The notes below the pieces were generated by a model. That model was not told the origin of the DNA and did not search any database. It worked only from the letters and a program-made list of their open reading frames with translations. From the NCBI GenBank assembly GCA_013177855.1, contig JABLYA010000001.1, positions 543,231 to 607,230 of the forward strand: a stretch of DNA of 64,000 nt, given 5' to 3'. The number at the start of each line of letters is the position of its first letter. Within the stretch, counting starts at the first letter, position 1. Source of the stretch: Ignavibacteria bacterium (GTDB taxonomy: Bacteria; Bacteroidota; Ignavibacteria; Ch128b). The position numbers and the translations under genes were made by a program. Positions 1 to 8,700 of this stretch are shown in pieces.

Positions 1-248
1 AAGCCTTAAAAGATTCATTTTTTGTGATTGATGATGGAACACTTAAATCTAAAGCTCGAAAAATTGGTGCGAAAGATTTAGAAAAAGCCCGTAGACTCAG
101 AAAATATCTTCAACATCCAAAATTTGATCTACTAAGAGACATTTTTGATGAAGCAATTCAAGATGCCTGCCTTGGAAAAAAATCTGTCAAACAAGCCCTC
201 GATGATGCTGCTAAAGAATGGAATAAAATTTTAAGCGAAGAATATTAA
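1..248 (+). CDS. C-terminal fragment of an extracellular solute-binding protein (sugar ABC transporter)
   Basis: The frame is open through base 3 to the left edge, so this is the 3' end of a gene that starts outside the window; the GTG at 24 is an internal codon. About 82 residues are visible. The ending, with ALDDAAKEWNKIL just before the stop, is the usual last helix of family 1 extracellular solute-binding proteins, which deliver sugars or oligosaccharides to ABC permeases in the periplasm. The permease and ATPase genes would be expected to the left but cannot be seen. It converges on the next gene with one base between the stop codons. The family call rests on a short C-terminal stretch only. 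Confidence 0.6.
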   Translation, partial: ALKDSFFVIDDGTLKSKARKIGAKDLEKARRLRKYLQHPKFDLLRDIFDEAIQDACLGKKSVKQALDDAAKEWNKILSEEY

Positions 249-249
249 A

Positions 250-684
250 CTATTTGTTTTCAGAATAAATTTTGAAATTATTCAAAATAGATTGCCAGCC
301 TAACTTTTGTTGTTCTATGGAATGTACATTCTCAGCTTCAAAAATTTCTGTGATAAGCGTGCCTTTTGGTGATTGATCAAAATTTATTTCAACAAGCCTT
401 CCATCATCCAACCTGTATGAAAGGAATTTCCATAAAGCAACATTCACAAATGTTCCCGAGAAATCGAAACTATATTTACCATCTTTTGAAGCCATAGTGT
501 AGCGAAATCTTCCTCCCGGTTTTAATTCATTTTCAGCAAATGGACAATGCCAGTCATCTGATGCGAAATTCCAATTCCGAATGTGAAGAGAATCTGTAAA
601 ATATTCCCAGACTTCTTCAACTGGTCTTCTTACGAATACTTCAATTTTAATTTTTTGTTTTTCACCTTCCATTAAAATGCTCAA
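250..684 (-). CDS. SRPBCC (START/AHSA1-like) domain protein
   Basis: A 144-residue single-domain protein. Near the start IKIEVFVRRPVEEVWEYFTD matches the first strand and helix of the SRPBCC/AHSA1 fold (a hydrophobic strand, then P-x-E-x-V-W), and the C-terminal long helix (residues ~118-140, GWQSILNNFKIY) closes the ligand-binding cup. Members bind hydrophobic ligands or assist other proteins; the ligand here is unknown. The ATG at 684 overlaps the stop of the upstream gene as ATGA, so the two are translationally coupled; a second ATG at 672 is possible. No catalytic residues can be named. It ends one base from the convergent solute-binding gene. Confidence 0.8.
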   Translation of the reverse strand: MSILMEGEKQKIKIEVFVRRPVEEVWEYFTDSLHIRNWNFASDDWHCPFAENELKPGGRFRYTMASKDGKYSFDFSGTFVNVALWKFLSYRLDDGRLVEINFDQSPKGTLITEIFEAENVHSIEQQKLGWQSILNNFKIYSENK

Positions 685-1031
685 TCTATTTTCACAATTG
701 ATGAGGCATGAAAGTAATCATGGTGCAGGTGCCCTCTGATAACCACAATTTCTGCATCTTGAAATCCTGCAGGCAAATCTGAAGGTCCTACAACTTTATA
801 CAACTTCATATTTGAATCTTTAACATAAAAAACTGATTGGCCCTGCATTGCATCAACCTGTATTGGTTTATCTTTGGCCAAATAAACTCTAACATCAACA
901 TTCTTGTTATCATCAACACCAAGTTTCGAGAAATCTGATATTTCTTTTGATTCTGCAATAAATAAAACATAGACAATATAAAAAATGAATAAAAGGAAAA
1001 TTGCAACAATGTATTTACTATATTTCATCAA
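681..1031 (-). CDS. CcmE-like OB-fold membrane-anchored protein without the haem-ligand tail
   Basis: A 116-residue protein with one N-terminal membrane anchor (residues ~6-27) followed by a small beta domain. The pattern VRVYLAKDKPIQV, VFYVKDSNMKLYKV, PSDLPAGF, AEIVVIRGHL, FHASSIVKID follows the strand order of the periplasmic OB fold of the cytochrome c haem chaperone CcmE (compare its YEGILPDLF and VVVQGEL segments). The chain stops where CcmE carries HxxxY with the haem-binding His, so that ligand is missing. An AGAGGTG ribosome site precedes tandem ATG codons (1031 and 1028). It forms a two-gene unit with the SRPBCC gene. Family assignment is moderate; haem handling is not supported. Confidence 0.6.
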   Translation of the reverse strand: MMKYSKYIVAIFLLFIFYIVYVLFIAESKEISDFSKLGVDDNKNVDVRVYLAKDKPIQVDAMQGQSVFYVKDSNMKLYKVVGPSDLPAGFQDAEIVVIRGHLHHDYFHASSIVKID

Positions 1032-1070
1032 AACACCTCTAATTTGTGAAAGCTGTAGTTAAATTAATAT

Positions 1071-1104
1071 TAAAAGTCGTCCCAAAAAATTTTTCGGGAC
1101 GACT
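1071..1104 (-). terminator. Rho-independent terminator downstream of the M16 peptidase gene
   Basis: A 9-bp inverted repeat (AGTCGTCCC at 1075-1083 pairing with 1096-1104) with a 12-nt loop. Read on the minus strand it is followed by TTTTAATATT. It lies 46 bases past the peptidase stop and before the CcmE-like gene. Confidence 0.75.
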
Positions 1105-1149
1105 GAGAAAAAATTCATTGCTAAAGAATTACGAATTTATCAATCAAGA

Positions 1150-3903
1150 TTATTGAATTGGATTTCCATCACTATCAACAAAATAAATTTCACCATAGTT
1201 CAATTCACGAATTCCTTTTTCAATTTTTGATCGATCACCAACAACAACCCAGACAAGTTTATCAGGCTGAATAACTTTGTTTGTTGCTCGCTTTACATCA
1301 TCAAGATTTAGCTGTTGAAGTTTTTGAGGATACTTCTGATAATAATCATCAGGCAAGTTGTATTTCACAATTGTAACGATAGAACCTAAAACTGATCTCA
1401 TCGTTTCCCAGCTGCCTGGCAGTGCAAGGATTTCATTTTGTTTGTTCTTATTCAATTCTTCTTCTGTTGGTGGCTTTGTAGTTTTAATTTGCTCAAGTTC
1501 TTTTTTAATCTCGACCATTGATTCTTTTGTTTTATCAGTTTGAACCGAAGCATAAACGATAAATGGTCTTTGACCTCTTGCACCCATCAAAAATGAAGAA
1601 GCGCCATAAGACCAATGTTTATCTTCTCGAAGGTTCATATTAATTCTTGATGTGAATGCACCACCAAAAATTGTGTTCATCATTTCAATCGCAATATCAT
1701 CGGGATCGCTGCTTGAAGGTGCAATGTGTCCAGCAAAAATTAGTGATTGCAACGAACCAGGTCGATCAAGAATATAAACAACTGATTTTTCTTTATGAGC
1801 AACTTCACTAATATTTTTTACTGGAACTGTTCCGGGTTTCCATCCATCAAAAAGTTTTTCAAGTTTTGGTAGAATTTCATCAAGTGTAATATCACCAACA
1901 ATTACAAGAGTCGAATTATTTGGTTTAAACCAGGTTTGATGAAATTTAATTAAATCATCACGTGTAATTTTCTTAACAGATTCTTCGGTTCCTGATCCTG
2001 TCATTGGATTTCCATAAGCATGATTTTCCCCATAAAGAATTTTTGGGAAGACACGGAGAGCCATTGATGTAGGAGTAACTTTTTCTCTTTGGATAGCAGC
2101 GATTGTCTGAGCTTTCAATCGATTGAAATCTTCTTCTGGAAAAACTGGATTTAAGATTACATCTGCAAAGATGTCCAGACTTTCATCTAATTTATTTTTT
2201 AAGGCAGAAAGGGAAACATAAGAAACATCCAGATCGCTTCCACTTCCAAGCGATGCACCAAGTAAAGATAGTTCTTCACTTATTTGAAGTGCTGTCCTTT
2301 TCTTTGTTCCTTCATCAATCATCTCCATCGTTAATTTACTTGTGCCGGGCAATGCAAATTGATCAGCAGCATAACCAGCATCTACAACAAGATTGAAATT
2401 AACAACTGGTATTGAATGTCTTTCAGCAAGAACTACTTTCAATCCATTTTTTAATTGAGCTTTTTGCAATTCTGGGAATTTTATTTCAGGTGCTGGACCT
2501 TGTTCGGGAAGTTTTGATCTATCGACATCAGAAGGAATTGCCTTTAATTCTGGATAAGGATGAACTTCCAAAATGTAAACACCATCACTTAACCAATCTT
2601 GAGCAACATCTTTAAGATTTTTTGTTGTCGCATTTCTAACCCAGTTTAGAACCTTTTTATAATAATCCGGCGAACCGCCAAAAACCTGGTTTTGAGCAAG
2701 AATATCACTCTTACCGCCAAATCCGCCAATTCTTTCAATCCCTCTTATAAATGATGCTTCAAATTCTGTTTTAACTCTTTCGAGTTCTTTTTCAGTTGGT
2801 CCTTCTTTCAAAAATTTATTTAATTCATCGTCAAGTGACTCTTCAACTTTTTTCAGGTCAATTCCAGGCTTTGAGGTTGCAACAATCATAAATTGACTTC
2901 CAATTTCACCTGGCGATCCATAGACTTGAACGCTCGTACAAATCTGCTCATCGTAAACTAATCTCTTGTAAAGTCGTGAAGTTTTTCCACTTCCAAGAAC
3001 ATCACTTACTAAATCTAAGTAAGTCAATTCTTCAGTTCCCCATTGAGGGATATTCCACACTTTATAAATTCTTGCCTGCGGAACTCGATCCTGCATAATT
3101 TGTCGTTTGGTGCCTGACATTTTCGCAATCCAGACCTGATGCTTTGCAATTGGTGGCCCTGGTGGAATATCACCGAAATATTTTTTAACCTTTTCATAAA
3201 CTTCCTGTGTATTTACATCTCCAGCAATAACAAGCACTGCATTATTTGGACCGTAATAAGTTTTAAACCATTCATGGACATCTTCAAGGGATGCCGCATT
3301 TAGATCTTCCATTGAACCGATAACTGTCCAACTATAAGGATGTCCAGCAGGATAAGTTCCTTTTGAAATTAACTCCCACACTTTTCCATAAGGTTGATTT
3401 TCACCCTGTCTTTTTTCGTTTTGAACAACTCCCCTTTGTTCATCAAGTTTTGCCTGGGTTACAGCTCCGAGTAAATGTCCCATTCTATCTGATTCCATCC
3501 AGAGAGCAATATCAAGAGCTGAAGTTGGAACATTTTGAAAATAATTGGTTCTGTCTTCATTAGTAGTTCCATTTAAATCCGTTGCACCGATTCTTTCCAT
3601 AGCTTGAAAATAATCATCATCAAAATTTTCGCTTCCGTTAAACATCAAATGCTCGAATAAATGGGCAAAACCTGTTTTACCAGGTTTTTCATTTTTTGAA
3701 CCGACATGATACCAAACATTAACTGCAACAATTGGTGCTTTGTGGTCTTCGTGAACAATTAAAGTTAATCCATTATCTAATACAAATTTGGTGTATGGGA
3801 TATCAATGTTCAGCTGCATATCTTTACCCTTCTTTTGTCCATAAATATTAGATGTAAGAAGTAAAACCAAAATTATTGAAAGGATTATTTTTAGTTGTTT
3901 CAT
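1150..3903 (-). CDS. Secreted M16 family zinc metallopeptidase (two M16 modules in one chain)
   Basis: A 917-residue protein with a signal peptide (residues 1-22, ending NIYGQ) and two tandem M16 modules. The first carries the inverted zinc motif HLFEH (H81, E84, H85) and a distal acidic ligand near E163 in VVQNEK, so it should be catalytic. The second module (from about residue 480, KNGLKVVLAERHSIPVV) has no HxxEH (SKLTMEM in its place) and is the inactive structural half that closes the chamber. This is the pitrilysin/PqqL-like layout; substrates are usually short or unfolded peptides in the periplasm. It is monocistronic, with AGGTTT before its ATG and a terminator after it. Confidence 0.93.
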   Translation of the reverse strand: MKQLKIILSIILVLLLTSNIYGQKKGKDMQLNIDIPYTKFVLDNGLTLIVHEDHKAPIVAVNVWYHVGSKNEKPGKTGFAHLFEHLMFNGSENFDDDYFQAMERIGATDLNGTTNEDRTNYFQNVPTSALDIALWMESDRMGHLLGAVTQAKLDEQRGVVQNEKRQGENQPYGKVWELISKGTYPAGHPYSWTVIGSMEDLNAASLEDVHEWFKTYYGPNNAVLVIAGDVNTQEVYEKVKKYFGDIPPGPPIAKHQVWIAKMSGTKRQIMQDRVPQARIYKVWNIPQWGTEELTYLDLVSDVLGSGKTSRLYKRLVYDEQICTSVQVYGSPGEIGSQFMIVATSKPGIDLKKVEESLDDELNKFLKEGPTEKELERVKTEFEASFIRGIERIGGFGGKSDILAQNQVFGGSPDYYKKVLNWVRNATTKNLKDVAQDWLSDGVYILEVHPYPELKAIPSDVDRSKLPEQGPAPEIKFPELQKAQLKNGLKVVLAERHSIPVVNFNLVVDAGYAADQFALPGTSKLTMEMIDEGTKKRTALQISEELSLLGASLGSGSDLDVSYVSLSALKNKLDESLDIFADVILNPVFPEEDFNRLKAQTIAAIQREKVTPTSMALRVFPKILYGENHAYGNPMTGSGTEESVKKITRDDLIKFHQTWFKPNNSTLVIVGDITLDEILPKLEKLFDGWKPGTVPVKNISEVAHKEKSVVYILDRPGSLQSLIFAGHIAPSSSDPDDIAIEMMNTIFGGAFTSRINMNLREDKHWSYGASSFLMGARGQRPFIVYASVQTDKTKESMVEIKKELEQIKTTKPPTEEELNKNKQNEILALPGSWETMRSVLGSIVTIVKYNLPDDYYQKYPQKLQQLNLDDVKRATNKVIQPDKLVWVVVGDRSKIEKGIRELNYGEIYFVDSDGNPIQ

Positions 3904-3958
3904 ATTTAAACCTCATAATTGTTTTTGAATAGCTTATCATCTTTTTTAATTAAAATGA

Positions 3959-5446
3959 TCATAAATCTGAGACTGAATCTACACCTTCAGGCATTGGAAG
4001 ATAGAATCTTACGGAACGAATGGTTCCATCTTTCTTCACAACTCTCTCGACTCTCTTTTTGATTAATACGCTGTGTTCAATATGGACATCATCTTCAACA
4101 ATGGTACCGAACAAATAACTTGTACCTTTGATCAAGACATTCTTTCCAATTCTTAATGGAAATTCATCACTTCCTGTCATATTTACACTTGATTCAATTC
4201 TTGAATTATCTCCAATAATGATATTTCCTTTAATAATATCTCCCCATAAAATTTCAACATTATCACCAATAATAAATTGCTGATGAGGGAAAGTTGAAAG
4301 TAAAGCATTTTCCCAGATCTTCACATTTTTCCCGAAGATTACATTTCCATCGACAAAGACATTTTTTTTCAATTCAACACCATAATTCAATTTTACATTC
4401 TTACCTATATGAACACCTTTGCCTATTTTAATATCAAGAGGAATACCTTTTTTATCCATTTCAAGAATTTGATCAATAACTTCATCGGCAATGAAGAAAT
4501 CATCTGGATCGTCAATCTCAATTATGTCTTTTAATTTTTCATAAGCTTTTGACCGTGCAATTGATTCCATTTCTTTTAAAACGCTTTTCACATTGAAACC
4601 AAGAACAACGCTTTGATCTTCTGGAGAGACAGCTTTGACTTTCAGTCCATTTTGATTAAAAATTGAGATCAAATCAGTTATATAAATTTCACCTTGAACA
4701 TTATCACTTGTAATTTTATTAATGTGCTCAATTAATGGTTGAAATTTAACCGCATAAACACCAGCATTGAATTCACTAATCTTTAGTAACTCTTCTTTTG
4801 TAAACGAATAAGTTTTCCCTTTATAAGAAACTTCATAAGGTTTATCATCTGATAGGTTTAGAATATCTTTTTGTTCTAAAATTTCAATTACACTTCCAAA
4901 ATCTTCACCTGAGTCGTTGCCGAATTTATCTTTTTTTGGTACTCGAATAATTCTTCCATAATAATTTTTTTTGTAATCACCTTCATAAATTCCTGTCATA
5001 ACAAGCATATCACAATTTAGATTTTGAAAATCATTACGGAATTTTTTTACAGTTTCTTTGTTAAGCAAACCCATATCGCCAGGAAAGATATAAACATCAC
5101 CATTAAAATTGATTTTCTTTAATGGTTCAATACCAACCTTGACTGCATCACCTGTCCCGTTTTGAAATTGTTGAAATGCAAATGTAGTTTGAGTTCTTTT
5201 ACCGATGGTATTAATTACATCCTCTGCTTTAATTCCTACGACCATTACAATATTAGGGTTTTCAAGTCCTTCGGCTGCTGCTTTATGAACACGAACTGCA
5301 GTTGGTTCGCCCCAAATTTTGTGAAGCATTTTGGAAATGTTTGATTTTATTCTCTTGCCATGCCCGGCAGCTAAGATGACCGCTGCTTCTTTAGTTTTTG
5401 GATTAAGATTATCGCTGAATTGATCAATTACTTCCTGAATTTCCAC
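3959..5446 (-). CDS. GlmU-like NTP transferase with left-handed beta-helix tail
   Basis: A 495-residue protein. Residues ~20-290 form a nucleotidyltransferase domain: VILAAGHGKRIKS (nucleotide loop), SKMLHKIWGEP, QNGTGDAV and FPGDMG (metal-binding Asp) all follow the GlmU uridylyltransferase order. Residues ~345-470 are hexapeptide repeats (IGKGVHIGKNVKL and similar) of a left-handed beta helix. The GlmU acetyltransferase signature around HLSYLGD is absent and the helix ends in a short charged tail, so only the NDP-sugar-forming activity is supported. The start is GTG at 5446 with GGAGAG upstream. It may be the organism's UDP-GlcNAc pyrophosphorylase or may make another NDP-sugar. Confidence 0.82.
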   Translation of the reverse strand: MEIQEVIDQFSDNLNPKTKEAAVILAAGHGKRIKSNISKMLHKIWGEPTAVRVHKAAAEGLENPNIVMVVGIKAEDVINTIGKRTQTTFAFQQFQNGTGDAVKVGIEPLKKINFNGDVYIFPGDMGLLNKETVKKFRNDFQNLNCDMLVMTGIYEGDYKKNYYGRIIRVPKKDKFGNDSGEDFGSVIEILEQKDILNLSDDKPYEVSYKGKTYSFTKEELLKISEFNAGVYAVKFQPLIEHINKITSDNVQGEIYITDLISIFNQNGLKVKAVSPEDQSVVLGFNVKSVLKEMESIARSKAYEKLKDIIEIDDPDDFFIADEVIDQILEMDKKGIPLDIKIGKGVHIGKNVKLNYGVELKKNVFVDGNVIFGKNVKIWENALLSTFPHQQFIIGDNVEILWGDIIKGNIIIGDNSRIESSVNMTGSDEFPLRIGKNVLIKGTSYLFGTIVEDDVHIEHSVLIKKRVERVVKKDGTIRSVRFYLPMPEGVDSVSDL

Positions 5447-5479
5447 AAGTACTCTCCTTTATTAATTTTTTTCATTATT

Positions 5480-5487
5480 CAAATATA
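5480..5487 (-). promoter_or_regulatory. Candidate Bacteroidota-type -7 box for the GlmU-like gene
   Basis: TATATTTG on the minus strand fits TAnnTTTG. It ends 34 bases before the GTG start, leaving a short leader that contains the GGAGAG ribosome site. No clear TTG lies at the usual -33 distance. Confidence 0.45.
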
Positions 5488-5788
5488 TGAAGCCATTTAA
5501 TTTAAGGGAAAGACTAATTATAGAAATCTTAACTCTGAAATTCGATTTGAAAGAAAATGACTCTCTTATTCAAATATATTAATGGATAAAATTTCACCAC
5601 TTTAAGATTTCTTTTATAGCCAAACTTAAAAACCAAAAACAAGTAGTCTTAATGTCCAAAAATTAAACTTATCTCAAATTTATACACCTTAGGTTAAAGC
5701 AACTCCTAAAAATTGCATAAAAATCAAGGTTTTTAGCTGGCAATCATCTTGAAGATGTATATATATATATTAAAAAAGGGAGCCAAAT
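5488..5788. other. AT-rich divergent intergenic region
   Basis: About 340 bases separate the GlmU-like gene from the giant surface-protein gene. The 14-mer TTATTCAAATATAT occurs twice (5475-5488 and 5566-5579); on the minus strand each copy contains TATATTTG, a -7-type box, so the downstream gene may have tandem promoters. Next to the plus-strand gene lies an alternating TATATATATAT run (5759-5770), then GGGAG before the ATG at 5789. No small gene or convincing hairpin is visible. Confidence 0.5.
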
Positions 5789-8700
5789 ATGAATAGAAAT
5801 AATACATTCTTGTTTTTTAGCGCTTTACTGGTAGCGTTACTGACAATATTACAGATTAATTATGCTTTTGGTCAGGGCAAATTCCCAAATACACCACAAG
5901 ATTATACCAGTATTGCCAGAGTTACTTCTACTGCAGAGGGTAAAAATCTCACATACAAAAATCCCTATACTGATTCTTTAATGACAACCTTTGCAGGAAC
6001 ATTTAATGGAACGCTCAACTCACAGAGCAGAAAATTTTATTGTATTGATCTACGACAATATTTAGTATACAATGAAGATTACTGGGATGAAGGAACAACA
6101 TCATCTGAAGTCACTTACATTTTGAATAACTATTATCCTTTTAAAACTTCATATCCCGGAATGCTTTCAGACATAAATAGGGAAGCTGCGGCTGTTCAAG
6201 TTGCAATCTGGCATTTTACAGATGGAGTTGATGCAAATACAATTACAAATGACAACACAGTTAAAACAAGAGCACTCCAAATTATAAATGATGCTCAAAA
6301 TAACCATAACAATGTAAAACCAATTAATACACTTTTAATTGTTTTAACATCAAATTCATATCCAGTCGGGACACCAGTCCAATTTTATGTCTTTGCGTAT
6401 GATATCAATGGTGACCCTGTTCCAAATGCGGTAATTCACTTAAGTACCTCTGCTGGAAATTTAAGTGTTGATTCTGTGATTACAGATTCTGAAGGTAAAG
6501 GTGGACCAGTTACTTTAACATTCATGGGTGAAGGATCTGCCACTATTACAGCAACATCAATTGTTACAATTCCACAGGGTACAAGATATGTTCATAAGTT
6601 GAATCCAAATGGAAAACAGAAGCTTGTTCTAGCAACTCCAGCACTTGATACAAAACAAGTTCAGGACACAGTTAGCTGGTTCACTCCTCAAGTTTGTGAC
6701 TTAACAGGTTACATCACTTATACTCAAGGCGGGTGGGGCAGCCCATCATCCAGTGTTCCAGGAAAATTACGGGATATGTATTTTTCAACTGTTTTTCCAT
6801 TAGGACTTGTAGTTGGAAGTAATTATACATTAACTCTTACAAGTGCATCAGCTGTTAAAAACTTTCTGCCTCAAGGAGGAACTGCTGGTGCATTAAATCA
6901 AAATTATGTTGATCCGCTAACAACAAGTGCTGGTGTACTCGCTGGGCAAATTGTTGCCCTTAAATTAAATGTTAAATTTAATGAAGCGGGGTATCTTGGT
7001 TCCAATCCATTTTTATTAGGTGATTTAGTCATTAAATACGGCCCATTTGCTGGCTGGACAGTTAACCAATTTTTAGCATTTGCCGAGCAAGTTCTGGGTG
7101 GTGGATCACTTAATGGATTTACTTTTGATGATGTCAATTCAACTGCAACCGCAATTAATGAAAACTTTGATAATGGTAATGTTAACAATGGTTATCTCGA
7201 TTGTCCCGAAAATGTCTATGGAAAAATTGGTGATTATGTCTGGTTCGATCTCGACGAAAATGGAATTCAAGACAATGGTGAAACTGGAATATCCAATGTC
7301 TCAGTTACACTTTTCACCTGTTCTGGGGATTCAATTACATCTGTTTACACAGATGAGTATGGTAAATATGAATTCCAAAATCTTTATCCAGGAAGTTATT
7401 ATGTAAAATTCTATTTACCCGCTGGATATCAATTCACATCAAAAGACGCTGGAATGGATGATCAGTTAGATTCCGACGCTGATTTGTTAACTGGTATGAC
7501 CGACTGCTTTACATTAAATCCAGGCGAAACCAACAATTCAGTTGATGCCGGAATGTTTTATCTGAAAGCATCAATTGGTGATTACGTCTGGTTCGATCTT
7601 AATGAAAACGGAATTCAAGATAATGGCGAAGCTGGAATCAAAGATGTGGTTGTAAAATTATTTGATTGCTCAGATAATTTAATTGCATCTACTACATCTG
7701 ATTCTACTGGCTATTATCAATTCAGTAATTTACAACCAGGAAATTATTATGTTCAATTTTTTGCACCTGATACTCTTACATTTACTCTGGCAAATCAAGG
7801 TACAAATGATGAATTAGACTCCGACGCTGATGAAAATTCTGGTAAGACAAGTTGCTTCTCACTTTCTGCAGGTGAAAACAATTCCTCGATTGATGCTGGA
7901 TTTATTTATAAAAAGAGCTCAATCGGTGATTTAGTCTGGAACGATCTTAATATGAATGGAATTCAAGACGAAGGTGAGCCTGGTCTCTCTGGAATTATTA
8001 TTAAACTTTACGATTGCAATGGAACATACATTACTCAGACAACAACTGACTCATCAGGTAATTATTCATTTAGCGATTTATTACCTGGTCATTACAAAAT
8101 TGAAGTTACATTACCTGATGGCTACCAATTCACATTGCAAAATCAGGGAAGTAATGAAGCTCTGGATTCAGATGTAAATCCTTCAAATGGACAAAGCGAT
8201 TGTGTATATATCGGACCGAATACTAATTATACCGATCTCGATGCTGGAATTCATTTAATTCCACCTCCACCATTCTGCTCAATTGGCGATCGAGTATGGA
8301 TGGATGCGAATAAAAATGGAATTCAAGATGCAAGTGAAGTTGGTGTGCCTAATATCGAAGTAAAATTATTTGATTGCAATGGTAATTATATCTCAAGTCA
8401 ATTCACTGATAATGATGGCTATTACAAATTTGATAGTATTTATGCTGGCTCTTACAAATTAAAATTTGTAATCCCGTCATCATTAACATTTACATTAAAA
8501 GATCAAGGTTCAAACGATCTTTTAGATTCAGATGTTGATCCAGTAACTGGTGAAACTGTTTGTATAAATATTGATCCAAATAATTGTGGAGAAAATGATG
8601 TTAAATGGGACGCTGGTGTTTATCCAACTCCACCTGCTCCAACTTGTGTAATTGGTGATAAAGTATGGGAAGACCTGAACAAAAACGGAATTCAGGATTA

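Noticed and set aside
6904-7188. Antisense open frame of 94 codons within the giant surface-protein gene
   Set aside because: It lies opposite a strongly supported coding region, has no ribosome site and shows no recognisable domain.
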